Positions 18,701-26,460 of a DNA stretch of 64,000 nt are shown here, one piece after another. The position numbers were made by a program, and so were the translations under genes. The notes below the pieces were generated by a model. That model did no database searches, was not told the DNA's origin, and saw only the letters and a list, made by a program, of their open reading frames with translations. The DNA is from VRUE01 sp963712595 (GTDB lineage: Bacteria; Actinomycetota; Thermoleophilia; Solirubrobacterales; 70-9). Position 1 is the first letter of the stretch. Each line of letters opens with the position of its first letter. The stretch lies in NCBI GenBank assembly GCA_963712595.1, contig CAVQIM010000002.1:1-64000 (forward strand). The letters are read 5' to 3'.

Positions 18701-21183
18701 GCGCGCAAGACGAGCAAGGCCAGCGCCAGATCCAGATCCACTCCCGCCCCGATCGCGAAGACGCCGAGTGGGCCCTCAATGCCACCGGCTCGCTCTCCCC
18801 CCAGCCAGCCCAACCCCCCGAGCCCCTTAAGGGCTGGCCCCCCGAGGGCGCCGAGCCGATCGAGACCGAGTTCCTCTATGACCGCCTCGCCGAGGCGGGC
18901 TTCGAATACGGCGAGGCCTTCCAGGGGCTCGAGGCCGCCTGGCGAGAGGGGGAGCAGACCTACGCCCAGGTATCGCTGCCAGAGGCGCAGGCCTCGAGCG
19001 CCGAGCGCTTCTGCATCCACCCGGCGCTCTTGGACGCCGCCCTGCACGCCGGCTCCGCTCTCGCATCCGCTCCCGGCGAGGGCGAGGTTGCGCCCAGCGG
19101 GCCCCTGCAGGCGGCTTCATGGCGCCATCTGCGCGTCTTCGCGTCCGGGGCTCGCTCATTGCGGGTCCGGCTGAGTCCCGCGGAGGAGGGCGTCGCCCTC
19201 GACGCCTTCGACCAGTCGGGCCTCCATCTGCTCAGCGCCGACTCCGTCGTCCTGCGTCCGCTCGAGCAGAGCCAGCTGCGCGCCGAAAGTCGTCTGCCGC
19301 TGCACCGCATCGAATGGAGCCAGCTCGAGCCCGGCTCCACGGCAAATCCCGAGCCGGCCCGGATGGCGATACTCGGCGGGCGCGAGATCGAGGGTCTCCC
19401 GGGCCTCCCGCGCCACGCCGACCTGTCTTCCCTGGTCGAGGCCTGTGGAGAGGGGGAGCCGCCAGAGCTGGTCGTCGCCGACTTCAGGTCGCCGCCGGGC
19501 GAAGCCAACCCGGCCAAGGCCGCAAACGCCCTGGCTGTCCAGGCGCTGGAGCTGCTCCAGGGCTGGCTGAATGCCGAGGAGCTTGCCGGTTGCCGTCTCG
19601 TGGTGATGACCGAAGCGGCCCTCTCGGTGCGCGCGGGGGAAGATCCCCACCTGGCAGCGGCCTCGCTCTGCGGCCTGCTTCGCTCGGCCCACTCCGAGCA
19701 CCCAGATCGCTTCGCTCTTCTCGACGGCGACGGCTCGCCGGCATCCGCGGCCACCCTTGCCGCCGCGCTCGCGGTGACGGAGCGAGAGTCGCAGATCGCC
19801 CTGCGGGATGGCGAGATCCTCGCTCCCCGCCTGGCGCAGGCAGCGGCGGGCGGGGAGCCCATGACGTTCGATCCGCGATCCACCGTCCTGATCAGCGGCG
19901 GCACGAGTGGGCTCGGTGCCCTTGTCGCTCGCCACTTGGCTTCCGAGCATCGTCTCGGCCACCTGCTTCTCGTCAGTCGCAGCGGCGCGAAGGCGAGCGC
20001 TGCCACAGAGCTGCGCGCAGAGCTGGAGAAGCTGGGGGTCGAGGTCTCGATCGCCGCCTGCGATGTCTCCGATCGGCGCCAGCTGGAGCAGCTGGTCGCC
20101 TCGATTCCGGAGGATCGGCCCCTCGGCGCCGTCTTCCACTCGGCCGGCATGCTCGACGACGGCACGCTGGAATCGCTCGATCGGGGGCGCCTGGAAGGGA
20201 TCATCCGCCCCAAGGCCGAGGGCGCCTGGAACCTGCACGAGCTGACGAAAGGGCTCGATCTCTCCGCCTTCGTCCTCTTCTCCTCCGCGGCAGGGATCCT
20301 CGGCTCTCCCGGCCAGGGCAACTACGCCGCGGCCAACTCGTTCCTCGACGCGCTCGCCGCTCACCGGCGCGCGGGCGGCCTGCCGGGAACGTCCCTCGCC
20401 TGGGGCCTCTGGGCGAATCGCAGCGAACTGGGCCCGGACATGTCCGACGCCGAGGTCGCCAGGTTCGCGCAGCAGATACGCGCGCGTCTCGGCTTCGTGC
20501 CGATGGCCCCCGAGTTGGGCCTTGCGCTCCTCGATGCCGCCCTGCCCGGCTCCGACCCGCTGCTGGTGCCGGTCGAGCTCGACCGCGCCGCTCTGCGCTC
20601 CCGAGCCGCGGCTGGGCTGCTGCCGACCGTTCTCGCCGGTCTGATCCGGACGCCCGCTCGACGAGCGCGTGAGCAGGGCTCGCTCTCCCAGAGCCTGCTC
20701 GGGATCGCCGAGGCAGAGCGGCAGGCCTATGTGATGGACCTCGTCCGTGGTCATGTCGCTGCGGTGCTGGGCCACAGCTCCACCGCGGCCGTGGATCCCA
20801 CGCGTGCCTTCAAGGAGCTCGGCTTCGACTCGCTGGCGGCCGTCGAGCTGAGAAACCGGCTGAGCGCGGCCACGGGCCTGTCCCTGGCGCAGACCGTGGT
20901 CTTCGACCATCCCAATCCGGCGGCGCTGGCGCAACAGCTCCTGACTGAAGTCGACCCCGCCGCCCCGGGCTCGCCCGAGTCGGAGCGGGCGGCGCTCGAG
21001 GCGGAGTTCGCGCGGATCGAATCGGCCCTTGCGCGGATCGATTCCGACGAGCAGCGGGAGACCGCGGCCGGCCGCCTGCGCGAGCTGCTCTCCGCGCTCG
21101 ACACCGAGCAGCCGGAGGACCTCGCCGAGGTCACGGACGATGAGATGTTCGATCTCCTCGATCAGAAGCTGGGGCGGGTCTGA
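15628..21183 (+). CDS. Modular type I polyketide synthase, single module KS-AT-DH-KR-ACP (W4)
   Basis: 1,851 aa. The ATG at 15628 overlaps the previous stop as ATGA and has GGAGGG 9 nt upstream, which settles the start. Residues about 1-34 are an N-terminal docking coiled coil of the VVDALRASLKDRERL type, matching the SIDAMDVEEL tail of gene 1. Then KS (Cys codon 16246), AT with GHSVGE and HAFH (malonyl-CoA), DH (His in ADHAVSATVLLP; DAALH), KR with GGTSGLG, LDD and intact Ser-Tyr-Asn, ACP with GFDSL, and a helical C-terminal docking domain of about 75 aa. The module should add an unbranched C2 unit and leave a C=C bond. From 15730 to about 19050 the DNA is almost the same as gene-1 modules. 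Downstream of that, in mid-DH, it diverges abruptly: the half after the catalytic Asp, the KR and the ACP are unlike gene 1. This points to a conversion patch. Confidence 0.97.
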   Translation: MTVTEREVVDALRASLKDRERLSEENERLLASATEPIAILGMACRFPGGVRSPEELWALIAQGREGIEEFPSDRGWDPERLYHPDPDHPGTTYCTRGGFLAEPGHFDAEFFGISPREALAMDPQQRLLLESSWEALESAGIDPTSLRGEQAGVFAGMSAAGLTTASKAAEEELGGYRLAGSIPSVASGRVAYTLGIEGPAVTIDTACSSSLVAMHLAAQALRAGECSLALAGGVTVCITPGVFTEFSRQRGLSPDGRCRSFSAAADGTGFSEGVGVLVLARLSEAKRQGLPILATIRGSAVNQDGASNGLTAPNGPSQERVIRQALANARLAPKDIDMVEAHGTGTTLGDPIEAGALLATYGQEREAPLYLGSVKSNIGHTQAAAGVAGVIKAVMAMREGVLPKSLHIDEPSSKVDWDQGQIELLSEQRPWEENGAPRRSAVSSFGISGTNAHLILEGAPEPVGEEATGASGEGAPSKALQALPLVLSAKSEEALQAQAKRLATHLQEHPELSPADLAYSLATTRSAFECRAVVVGEERSELLESLAALAEGKQPPEAILAQAKGGRLAYLLTGQGSQRVGMGKELYEAYPAYREALDELLGEIDPHLDRPLAELLFAEPGSEQAKLLDHTTYAQPALFATEVALQRLLESKGLHPDLLAGHSVGEITAAHISGVLSLPDATKLIAARAKLMGELPTGGAMAAIEATEAELKEAIAGKEGELSIAAINGPTSVVASGKEEAIEELVASFAEKGRKTKRLEVSHAFHSPLIEPMLGEFAEVAKTLTYDEPKIPIVSNLSGELLSPEQATDPAYWVAHAREPVRFADSVATLAEQGAGAFVELGPDPVLSAIAQELLTEKEGGSVAFAAALREGRAEAQTLTGAIAAAHASGAKVDWQAFFKDTGAKRAPLPTYPFQGKRYWLASGQGQADASAIGQADPDHPLLGAVIEDPQGDGLTLTARLSLATHPWLADHAVSATVLLPATAFLELALTAAERLGCEEVQELTLTAPLILPEQGSVALQVSVGAQDEQGQRQIQIHSRPDREDAEWALNATGSLSPQPAQPPEPLKGWPPEGAEPIETEFLYDRLAEAGFEYGEAFQGLEAAWREGEQTYAQVSLPEAQASSAERFCIHPALLDAALHAGSALASAPGEGEVAPSGPLQAASWRHLRVFASGARSLRVRLSPAEEGVALDAFDQSGLHLLSADSVVLRPLEQSQLRAESRLPLHRIEWSQLEPGSTANPEPARMAILGGREIEGLPGLPRHADLSSLVEACGEGEPPELVVADFRSPPGEANPAKAANALAVQALELLQGWLNAEELAGCRLVVMTEAALSVRAGEDPHLAAASLCGLLRSAHSEHPDRFALLDGDGSPASAATLAAALAVTERESQIALRDGEILAPRLAQAAAGGEPMTFDPRSTVLISGGTSGLGALVARHLASEHRLGHLLLVSRSGAKASAATELRAELEKLGVEVSIAACDVSDRRQLEQLVASIPEDRPLGAVFHSAGMLDDGTLESLDRGRLEGIIRPKAEGAWNLHELTKGLDLSAFVLFSSAAGILGSPGQGNYAAANSFLDALAAHRRAGGLPGTSLAWGLWANRSELGPDMSDAEVARFAQQIRARLGFVPMAPELGLALLDAALPGSDPLLVPVELDRAALRSRAAAGLLPTVLAGLIRTPARRAREQGSLSQSLLGIAEAERQAYVMDLVRGHVAAVLGHSSTAAVDPTRAFKELGFDSLAAVELRNRLSAATGLSLAQTVVFDHPNPAALAQQLLTEVDPAAPGSPESERAALEAEFARIESALARIDSDEQRETAAGRLRELLSALDTEQPEDLAEVTDDEMFDLLDQKLGRV
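15730..19050 (+). repeat. Gene-1-like patch in gene 2 (KS-AT-DH N-part of W4)
   Basis: Near-identical to W2 (4082-7400) across KS, most of the AT and the first half of the DH. Identity stops abruptly after the DH motif LLDAALHA at about 19050. Both flanks (docking coil before 15730, DH end/KR/ACP after 19050) are unlike gene 1. Confidence 0.85.
15730..20950 (+). other. Module W4: KS-AT(malonyl)-DH-KR-ACP
   Basis: KS 15730-17000; AT about 17330-18250 (GHSVGEITAAHISG, HAFH); DH about 18436-19290; KR about 19870-20480 (LDD); ACP about 20730-20945. First of seven consecutive DH-KR modules. Predicted unit: unbranched alkene. Confidence 0.9.
21171..21178 (+). promoter_or_regulatory. Weak ribosome binding site for gene 3
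   Basis: GGGGCGGG lies 7 nt before ATG 21186 and only 2 nt separate the genes. It is weaker than the other three sites, so coupling to gene 2 translation is likely important. Confidence 0.45.
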
Positions 21184-21185
21184 CC

Positions 21186-24100
21186 ATGTTGGAGCCGGGG
21201 AAAACGACCAACGAAGCGAGGTTCCGCGACTACCTCAAGCGCGCGACCGCCGACCTGGATCGAGCGCAGCGGCGGATCCACCAGATGGAAGAGAGCAGGC
21301 GGGAGCCGATCGCGATCGTCGGCATGGCCTGTCGCTACCCGGGGGCCGTCGGCTCCCCCGAGGAGCTCTGGCGCCTGGTGGCCGCGGGAGGGGAGGGGAT
21401 CGGCGAGCTCCCCGCCGACAGGGGCTGGAGCGCCGAGCGCCTCTATCACCCGGACCCCGATCACCGCGGCACCACCTACTGCGTCCATGGCGGCTTCCTC
21501 GCCGAGCCCGGTCGCTTCGACGCCGAGTTCTTCGGCATCTCCCCGCGCGAGGCGCTGGCGATGGACCCCCAGCAGCGTTTGCTCCTGGAGTCCTCCTGGG
21601 AGGCGCTGGAAGCGGCGGGGATGGACCCGGCTTCCCTGCGCAAGGGGATGGCAGGGGTATTCGTGGGACTCAGCCAAGCGTTCGTCACCGGCGACCCGCA
21701 GGGGGTCGAGGGAGACCTCGAAGGCCACCTCGCCACGGGCGGCGCAGCCAGCGTCGCCTCCGGGCGCATCGCCTACGCCCTCGGGCTCGAGGGCCCGGCG
21801 ATCAGCGTCGACACCGCCTGCTCCTCCTCGCTGGTGGCGATCCACCTGGCGGCGCAGGCCTTGCGGGGCGGCGAGTGCAGCCTCGCCCTCGCCGGCGGGG
21901 CGGCCGTTCTCGCCACGCCCACCGTCTTCACCGAGTTCTCCCGTCAGCGTGTTCTCGCTCCGGACGGGCGCTGCAAGCCCTTCTCCGAGGCAGCCGACGG
22001 GATCGGCTGGTCGGAGGGCGTCGGCATGCTCGTGCTCGAGCGCCTCTCCGACGCCCAGGCGAACGGCCACCCGATCCTCGCCACGATCAAAGGCTCCGCC
22101 GTAAACCAGGACGGCGCCTCCAACGGCCTCACCGCGCCCAACGGCCCCTCCCAGGAGCGGGTTATCCGCCAGGCCCTGGCAAACGCCCGCCTCACGCCCT
22201 CCGACGTCGAAATGGTCGAGGCCCACGGCACCGGCACGATGCTCGGCGACCCGATCGAGGCCGGCGCCCTGCTCGCCACTTACGGCCAGGAGCGCGAGCA
22301 GCCCCTCTACCTCGGCTCGATCAAGTCAAACATCGGCCACACCCAGGCCGCCGCCGGAGTCGCCGGGGTGATCAAGGCGGTGATGGCGATGCGCGAGGGG
22401 ACGATGCCACGCAGCCTCCACAGCGATCGACCCTCCTCCAAAGTCGATTGGTCCCAGGGGAAGGTGGAGCTGCTCGCAGAGGCGGCGCCCTGGGAGCCCA
22501 ACGGGCACAAGCGTCGCGCCGGGGTCTCCTCCTTCGGCATGAGCGGCACCAACGCGCACCTGATCCTGGAGGAAGCGCCGACGGACGAGGGGCCGGAGAA
22601 GGCCGTCCTCGACTCGGGCCCCGCGTCCACGAATGGCGAGCCGATCGCGCAGCCGCTGCGCGGGGCGCTCCCCTATCTCCTCTCGGCGAAGAGCGAGGAG
22701 GCCCTGCGCGAGCAGGCGTCACGCTTGGTCGCCCACCTCGAGGGCAACCCAGGGCTGGAGCCCCTCGACCTCTCCTATTCCCTCGCCACGAGTCGCCCGA
22801 CCTTCGAGCACCGCGCGGTGCTCGTGGGCTCCGAGCACGACCAGCCGATCGATTCCCTCGAGGCGCTCTCGAGGGGGGAGGGAGCGCCCGGTCTGATCTC
22901 CGGTGCAGCCGGCGCGGAGCAAAATCCCGTCTTCCTCTTTCCCGGACAGGGCAGCCAGTGGCTTGGGATGGCGGCCGAGCTGACCCGCGACTCGGACGTC
23001 TTCAGGCGCCGGATCGACGAATGCGAGGAAGCGCTGTCGGCGCACGTCGAGTGGTCGCTGCGCGACGTCGTGCTCGGCGCCGAGGGCGCGCCGTCGATCG
23101 ATCGCATCGAGGTCGTGCAGCCATTTCTCTTTGCCGTAACCGTCGCCCTGGCGGAGCTCTGGCGCGCCTGCGGGGTTCAGCCAGCTGCCGTCGTAGGCCA
23201 CTCCCAGGGTGAGATCGCCGCTGCCCATATCGCTGGCGGCCTCTCGCTCGAGGACGCCGTACGCCTGGCGGCAGTGCGCAGCCAGGTGATCTCGCGGCTC
23301 GCCGGGAAGGGCGCGATGGCCTCGGTCGCCCTGCCAGCGCGGGAGCTGGAGCCCAGGCTCGCCCGCTGGCCTGGGCAGATCTTCGTCGCGGCGCAGAACG
23401 GCCCAGCGTCGACAGATCCTCTCGGCGGAGCGGGGCGCCCTCGACGAGCTGCTCCAGTGGTGCGAGGAAGAGGGCGTGCGGGCGCGCGAGGTCCCGGCGA
23501 CGATTCCCTCGCACTCGAGCTTCGTCGAGCCGCTGCGGGACGAACTGCTCGAGCTGCTCGAGCCGATCGCGCCCCGATCTGGGGAGATTCCCTTCTACTC
23601 CACGGTCACCGGCGAGCTCCTCGATACCCGGGAGCTCGATGCCGAGTACTGGTACCGGAACCTGCGGCAGCCCGTGCGCTTCGAACCCGTCGTGCGGGGG
23701 CTGCTGGAAGGGGGCCGCCGTCTCTTCGTCGAGGTGAGCTCCCACCCGGTCTTCGCGCTTGCGGTGGGCGAGACGATCGAGTCCGCGCTGGGCGATCCCG
23801 ACGGGGCCGCCGTCGTCGGGACCTTGCGGCGCGACGAAGGGGGCCCCGAGCGCTTCATGCTCTCGCTCGCCGAAGCCCACTCCCACGGGGCGGCGGTCGA
23901 GTGGGGGAACGTCTTCGCCGGCGTCGAGGCCACCCGCGTCGACCTCCCGACCTACCCATTCCAGGGAAGGCGCTACTGGCTCGAACCGGACGGCGCTCGC
24001 TCCGACCCTCACTCGGTCGGTCAGTCTTCGGTCGAGCACCCGCTCTTGGGCGCGTTGATCGACGACCCCGACGGCGACGAGCTGATCTTCACCGGCCGGC

Positions 24101-24446
24101 TGTCGCTTGCGGCGCATCCCTGGCTCGCCGACCACGCGATCGGGGATACGCCATTGCTGCCCGGCACCGCATTCCTGGAGCTGGCGCTGTGGGTGGGGGA
24201 GCAGGCTGGCACGCCGGTCGTGGAGGAGCTCACGGTCAACGCGCCCATTCCCCTGCCCGACCAGGGCGCGGTGGCGCTGCGGGTCAAGGTGGCGGCCGCG
24301 GGCGAGGATGGCCGCCGGGAGATCTCCATTCACTCGCGGACCGAGGCAGAGGGCGCCGAGTGGGTTCAGAATGCGACGGGCTTCCTCGATTCGCGCTCGC
24401 CGGCCTTGCCCGAGCCGTTGCGCGCCTGGCCCCCGGCGGACGCTGA
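21186..24446 (+). CDS. Type I polyketide synthase, 5' part of frameshifted five-module gene (docking-KS-AT N-part of W5)
   Basis: This is the first part of a gene that continues to 47403. Residues 1-743 (to about 23414) are genuine: an N-terminal docking coiled coil (DYLKRATADLDRAQRRI), KS with DTACSSS, EAHGTGT and NIGHTQAAAG, a KS-AT linker, and an AT with PGQGSQW and GHSQGEIAAAHIAGG. At 23415 one extra base shifts the frame. The remaining 343 residues are an Arg/Gly/Ala-rich out-of-frame reading of AT and DH sequence with no family resemblance. Removing one base restores NGPASTILSAERGALDELL, which matches the other ATs. ATG 21186 starts 2 nt after the upstream stop and lies 7 nt after a G-rich GGGGCGGG. 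The ORF as it stands would yield a useless truncated KS-half-AT. Joined with the next entry the protein is about 8,738 aa. Confidence 0.85.
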   Translation: MLEPGKTTNEARFRDYLKRATADLDRAQRRIHQMEESRREPIAIVGMACRYPGAVGSPEELWRLVAAGGEGIGELPADRGWSAERLYHPDPDHRGTTYCVHGGFLAEPGRFDAEFFGISPREALAMDPQQRLLLESSWEALEAAGMDPASLRKGMAGVFVGLSQAFVTGDPQGVEGDLEGHLATGGAASVASGRIAYALGLEGPAISVDTACSSSLVAIHLAAQALRGGECSLALAGGAAVLATPTVFTEFSRQRVLAPDGRCKPFSEAADGIGWSEGVGMLVLERLSDAQANGHPILATIKGSAVNQDGASNGLTAPNGPSQERVIRQALANARLTPSDVEMVEAHGTGTMLGDPIEAGALLATYGQEREQPLYLGSIKSNIGHTQAAAGVAGVIKAVMAMREGTMPRSLHSDRPSSKVDWSQGKVELLAEAAPWEPNGHKRRAGVSSFGMSGTNAHLILEEAPTDEGPEKAVLDSGPASTNGEPIAQPLRGALPYLLSAKSEEALREQASRLVAHLEGNPGLEPLDLSYSLATSRPTFEHRAVLVGSEHDQPIDSLEALSRGEGAPGLISGAAGAEQNPVFLFPGQGSQWLGMAAELTRDSDVFRRRIDECEEALSAHVEWSLRDVVLGAEGAPSIDRIEVVQPFLFAVTVALAELWRACGVQPAAVVGHSQGEIAAAHIAGGLSLEDAVRLAAVRSQVISRLAGKGAMASVALPARELEPRLARWPGQIFVAAQNGPASTDPLGGAGRPRRAAPVVRGRGRAGARGPGDDSLALELRRAAAGRTARAARADRAPIWGDSLLLHGHRRAPRYPGARCRVLVPEPAAARALRTRRAGAAGRGPPSLRRGELPPGLRACGGRDDRVRAGRSRRGRRRRDLAARRRGPRALHALARRSPLPRGGGRVGERLRRRRGHPRRPPDLPIPGKALLARTGRRSLRPSLGRSVFGRAPALGRVDRRPRRRRADLHRPAVACGASLARRPRDRGYAIAARHRIPGAGAVGGGAGWHAGRGGAHGQRAHSPARPGRGGAAGQGGGRGRGWPPGDLHSLADRGRGRRVGSECDGLPRFALAGLARAVARLAPGGR

Positions 24447-26460
24447 GCAGCTCGAGCCGGAGTTCCTCTATGACCGCTTGGCCGAGGTCGGCCTCGACTA
24501 CGGGCCCGCCTTCCAGGGCCTCCATGCCGCCTGGCGATCCGGCGAGGAGATCTACGCCGACGTAAGCCTGCCAGCCGAGCAGGTGGAATCGGCGAAGCGC
24601 TTCGCGATCCACCCGGCGCTGTCGGACGCAGCCCTCCACGCCTTCGCCTTCGCCTTTGCCGCCGGCTCGAGCGAGGAGCTGCAGCTGCCTTTCGCCTGGA
24701 GGGGCGTCGAGCTGCAGAGCACCGGCGCGGCGCACCTTCGCGCCAGGCTCGTTCCGACGGATGCGGGGGTCTCCGTCTCGCTCTTCGACCTCGGAGGGGC
24801 GCCGCTGGGCACGATCGAGTCGTTGGCGCTGCGTCCTCTCGACCCTGCCCTGCTGCGGGGTGGCGGAGGGCCCGGGGTCGGCTTGCTGGAGGTCGAGTGG
24901 CGCGAACTGGCGACCGCGGAAGCGGCTCCGGCCCCCGAGGGCGAGGAGCTGACGCCATCTACCGAGGCCGGAGCGGCGACCGTGCCCGCGCTCTGGCGCC
25001 TGCAGACGGGCAGCGGTGGTGACCGGGCCGACGCTGCGCTGGTCGCCTCTCGCGACGCCCTGCAGCGGGTGCAGGAGTGGTTGAAGGAGGCCGGCGGTGG
25101 CGACGATCGGCTGGCGATCGTCACCCAGGGCGGCCAGGCAGTCTGGGAGGGCGAGTCCGCCGACCCAGCCGCAGCTGCGGTTTGGGGCCTCGTCCGGGTC
25201 GCCCAAACCGAGCACCCAGGCCGTCTCGTCCTGCTCGACGTCGACGGCAGCGAGGCGTCGGAGGAGGCAATCGGCGCCGCGCTCGCAATCGGCGAGGAGC
25301 CACAGCTCGCCCTCCGCGAGGGATCCGTCCTGGTGCCGCGCCTGGCGCGGATCGGTACCGCCGATCCAGGTGGTTTCGACCTGGACGCCGAGAAGACCGT
25401 GCTCGTCACCGGCGCCACCGGCGGGCTCGGCTCGCTGATCGCCCGCCACCTCGTCGAGAAGCACGGCGCGCGCCACCTGCTCCTCGCCAGCCGCTCGGGT
25501 GAGGCAGCGGAGGGGGCGGCAGAGCTCATGGCGGAGCTCGAGCAGCTCGGCGCCGAGGCCGAGCTCTGCGCTTGTGACGTCTCCGAGCGGAGCCAGCTGG
25601 AAGCGATCCTCTCGAGGCTGCCCCAGGCCCATCCCCTGGGCGCCGTCATACACGCCGCAGGGGCGCTCGAAGACGCGACGATCGAATCGCTCGAGCCCTC
25701 GCAGCTGGAGCCCGTGCTCGCTCCCAAGGCCAGCGCCGCCTGGCATCTGCACGAGCTGACCGAGGAGGCGGAGCTCTCGGCCTTCGTCCTCTACTCGGCG
25801 GCCGCCGGCGTACTTGGCTCTCCCGGTCAGGCCAACTACGCGGCCGCCAACTCGTTCCTCGACGGTCTGGCCACGTACCGGCAGGCGCGGGGCCTGCCAG
25901 CGACCTCGATCGTCTGGGGCCTCTGGGAGCGTGCGGGCGCTGGCCCCTCCTCCCCTGGCGAGGCGGATCGTGCCCGGATTTCACGCGCCGGCGCCGCCGC
26001 GCTCGCCGATGCCCAGGGCCTCGAGCTCTTCGACCTGGCGCTCGGGGACGAGCGCCCGGCCCCGCTCGCCCTGGCGCTGGACCTGAGGGGCCTCAAAGCT
26101 CGGGCCGCGGCCGGCCTCCTGCCGCCGCTACTGAGCGGCCTCGTGCAGGGCGCCGCTCGCCGCGCCAGCGGTGGGCCGTCGTTGGCGTCGAGGCTTGCCG
26201 CGCTTTCCGAGGCAAAGCGCGAGGAGCTCGTCCTCGATCTGGTCAGGGCCGAGGTGGCGTCGGTGCTGGGTCACGAAAGCGGCGACCGCATCGAGCCCGG
26301 GAAGGCGTTCAAGGACCTGGGCTTCGACTCGCTGACCGCGGTCGAGCTGCGCAACCGCCTCGTGGCCGCGAGTGGCCTGCGCCTTCCCGCCACGTCGGTA
26401 TTCGACTACCCGAACCCGTTGGCGCTGGCCCGGTTCCTGCTCGCCGAGGCGACCACCGGC
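21304..26460 (+). other. Module W5: KS-AT-DH-KR(Ser to Ala)-ACP, split by frameshift
   Basis: KS 21304-22580; AT about 22925-23870, with GHSQGE before and IPSH after the frameshift at 23415; DH about 24031-24850 (ADHAIGDTPLLP); KR about 25395-25980, reading LYSAAAG where functional copies read LFSSAAG, so the Ser 13 residues before the catalytic Tyr is Ala (codon 25798); ACP about 26230-26450. Output is an alkene if the KR still works, otherwise a ketone. Confidence 0.85.
23410..23420 (+). other. Frameshift (+1) inside AT of W5
   Basis: Up to ACA at 23412-23414 the frame of the 21186 ORF encodes NGPAST; from ATC at 23416 the other frame encodes ILSAERGALDELL. The base at 23415 is surplus. 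Other ATs in the window read NGPSSTILSGDREALDELL without interruption. There is no slippery heptamer or homopolymer, so a programmed shift is unlikely. It is either a sequence/assembly error or an inactivating mutation. Confidence 0.9.

Noticed and set aside
23400..23430. Programmed ribosomal frameshift
   Set aside because: There is no slippery heptamer, homopolymer or obvious stimulatory element, and PKS genes are not known to use one.
23476..23478. GTG as the real start of an independent gene
   Set aside because: It falls in the middle of an AT domain. Homology in this frame extends back to 23416, and the missing AT front half with the active-site Ser lies just upstream in the other frame.
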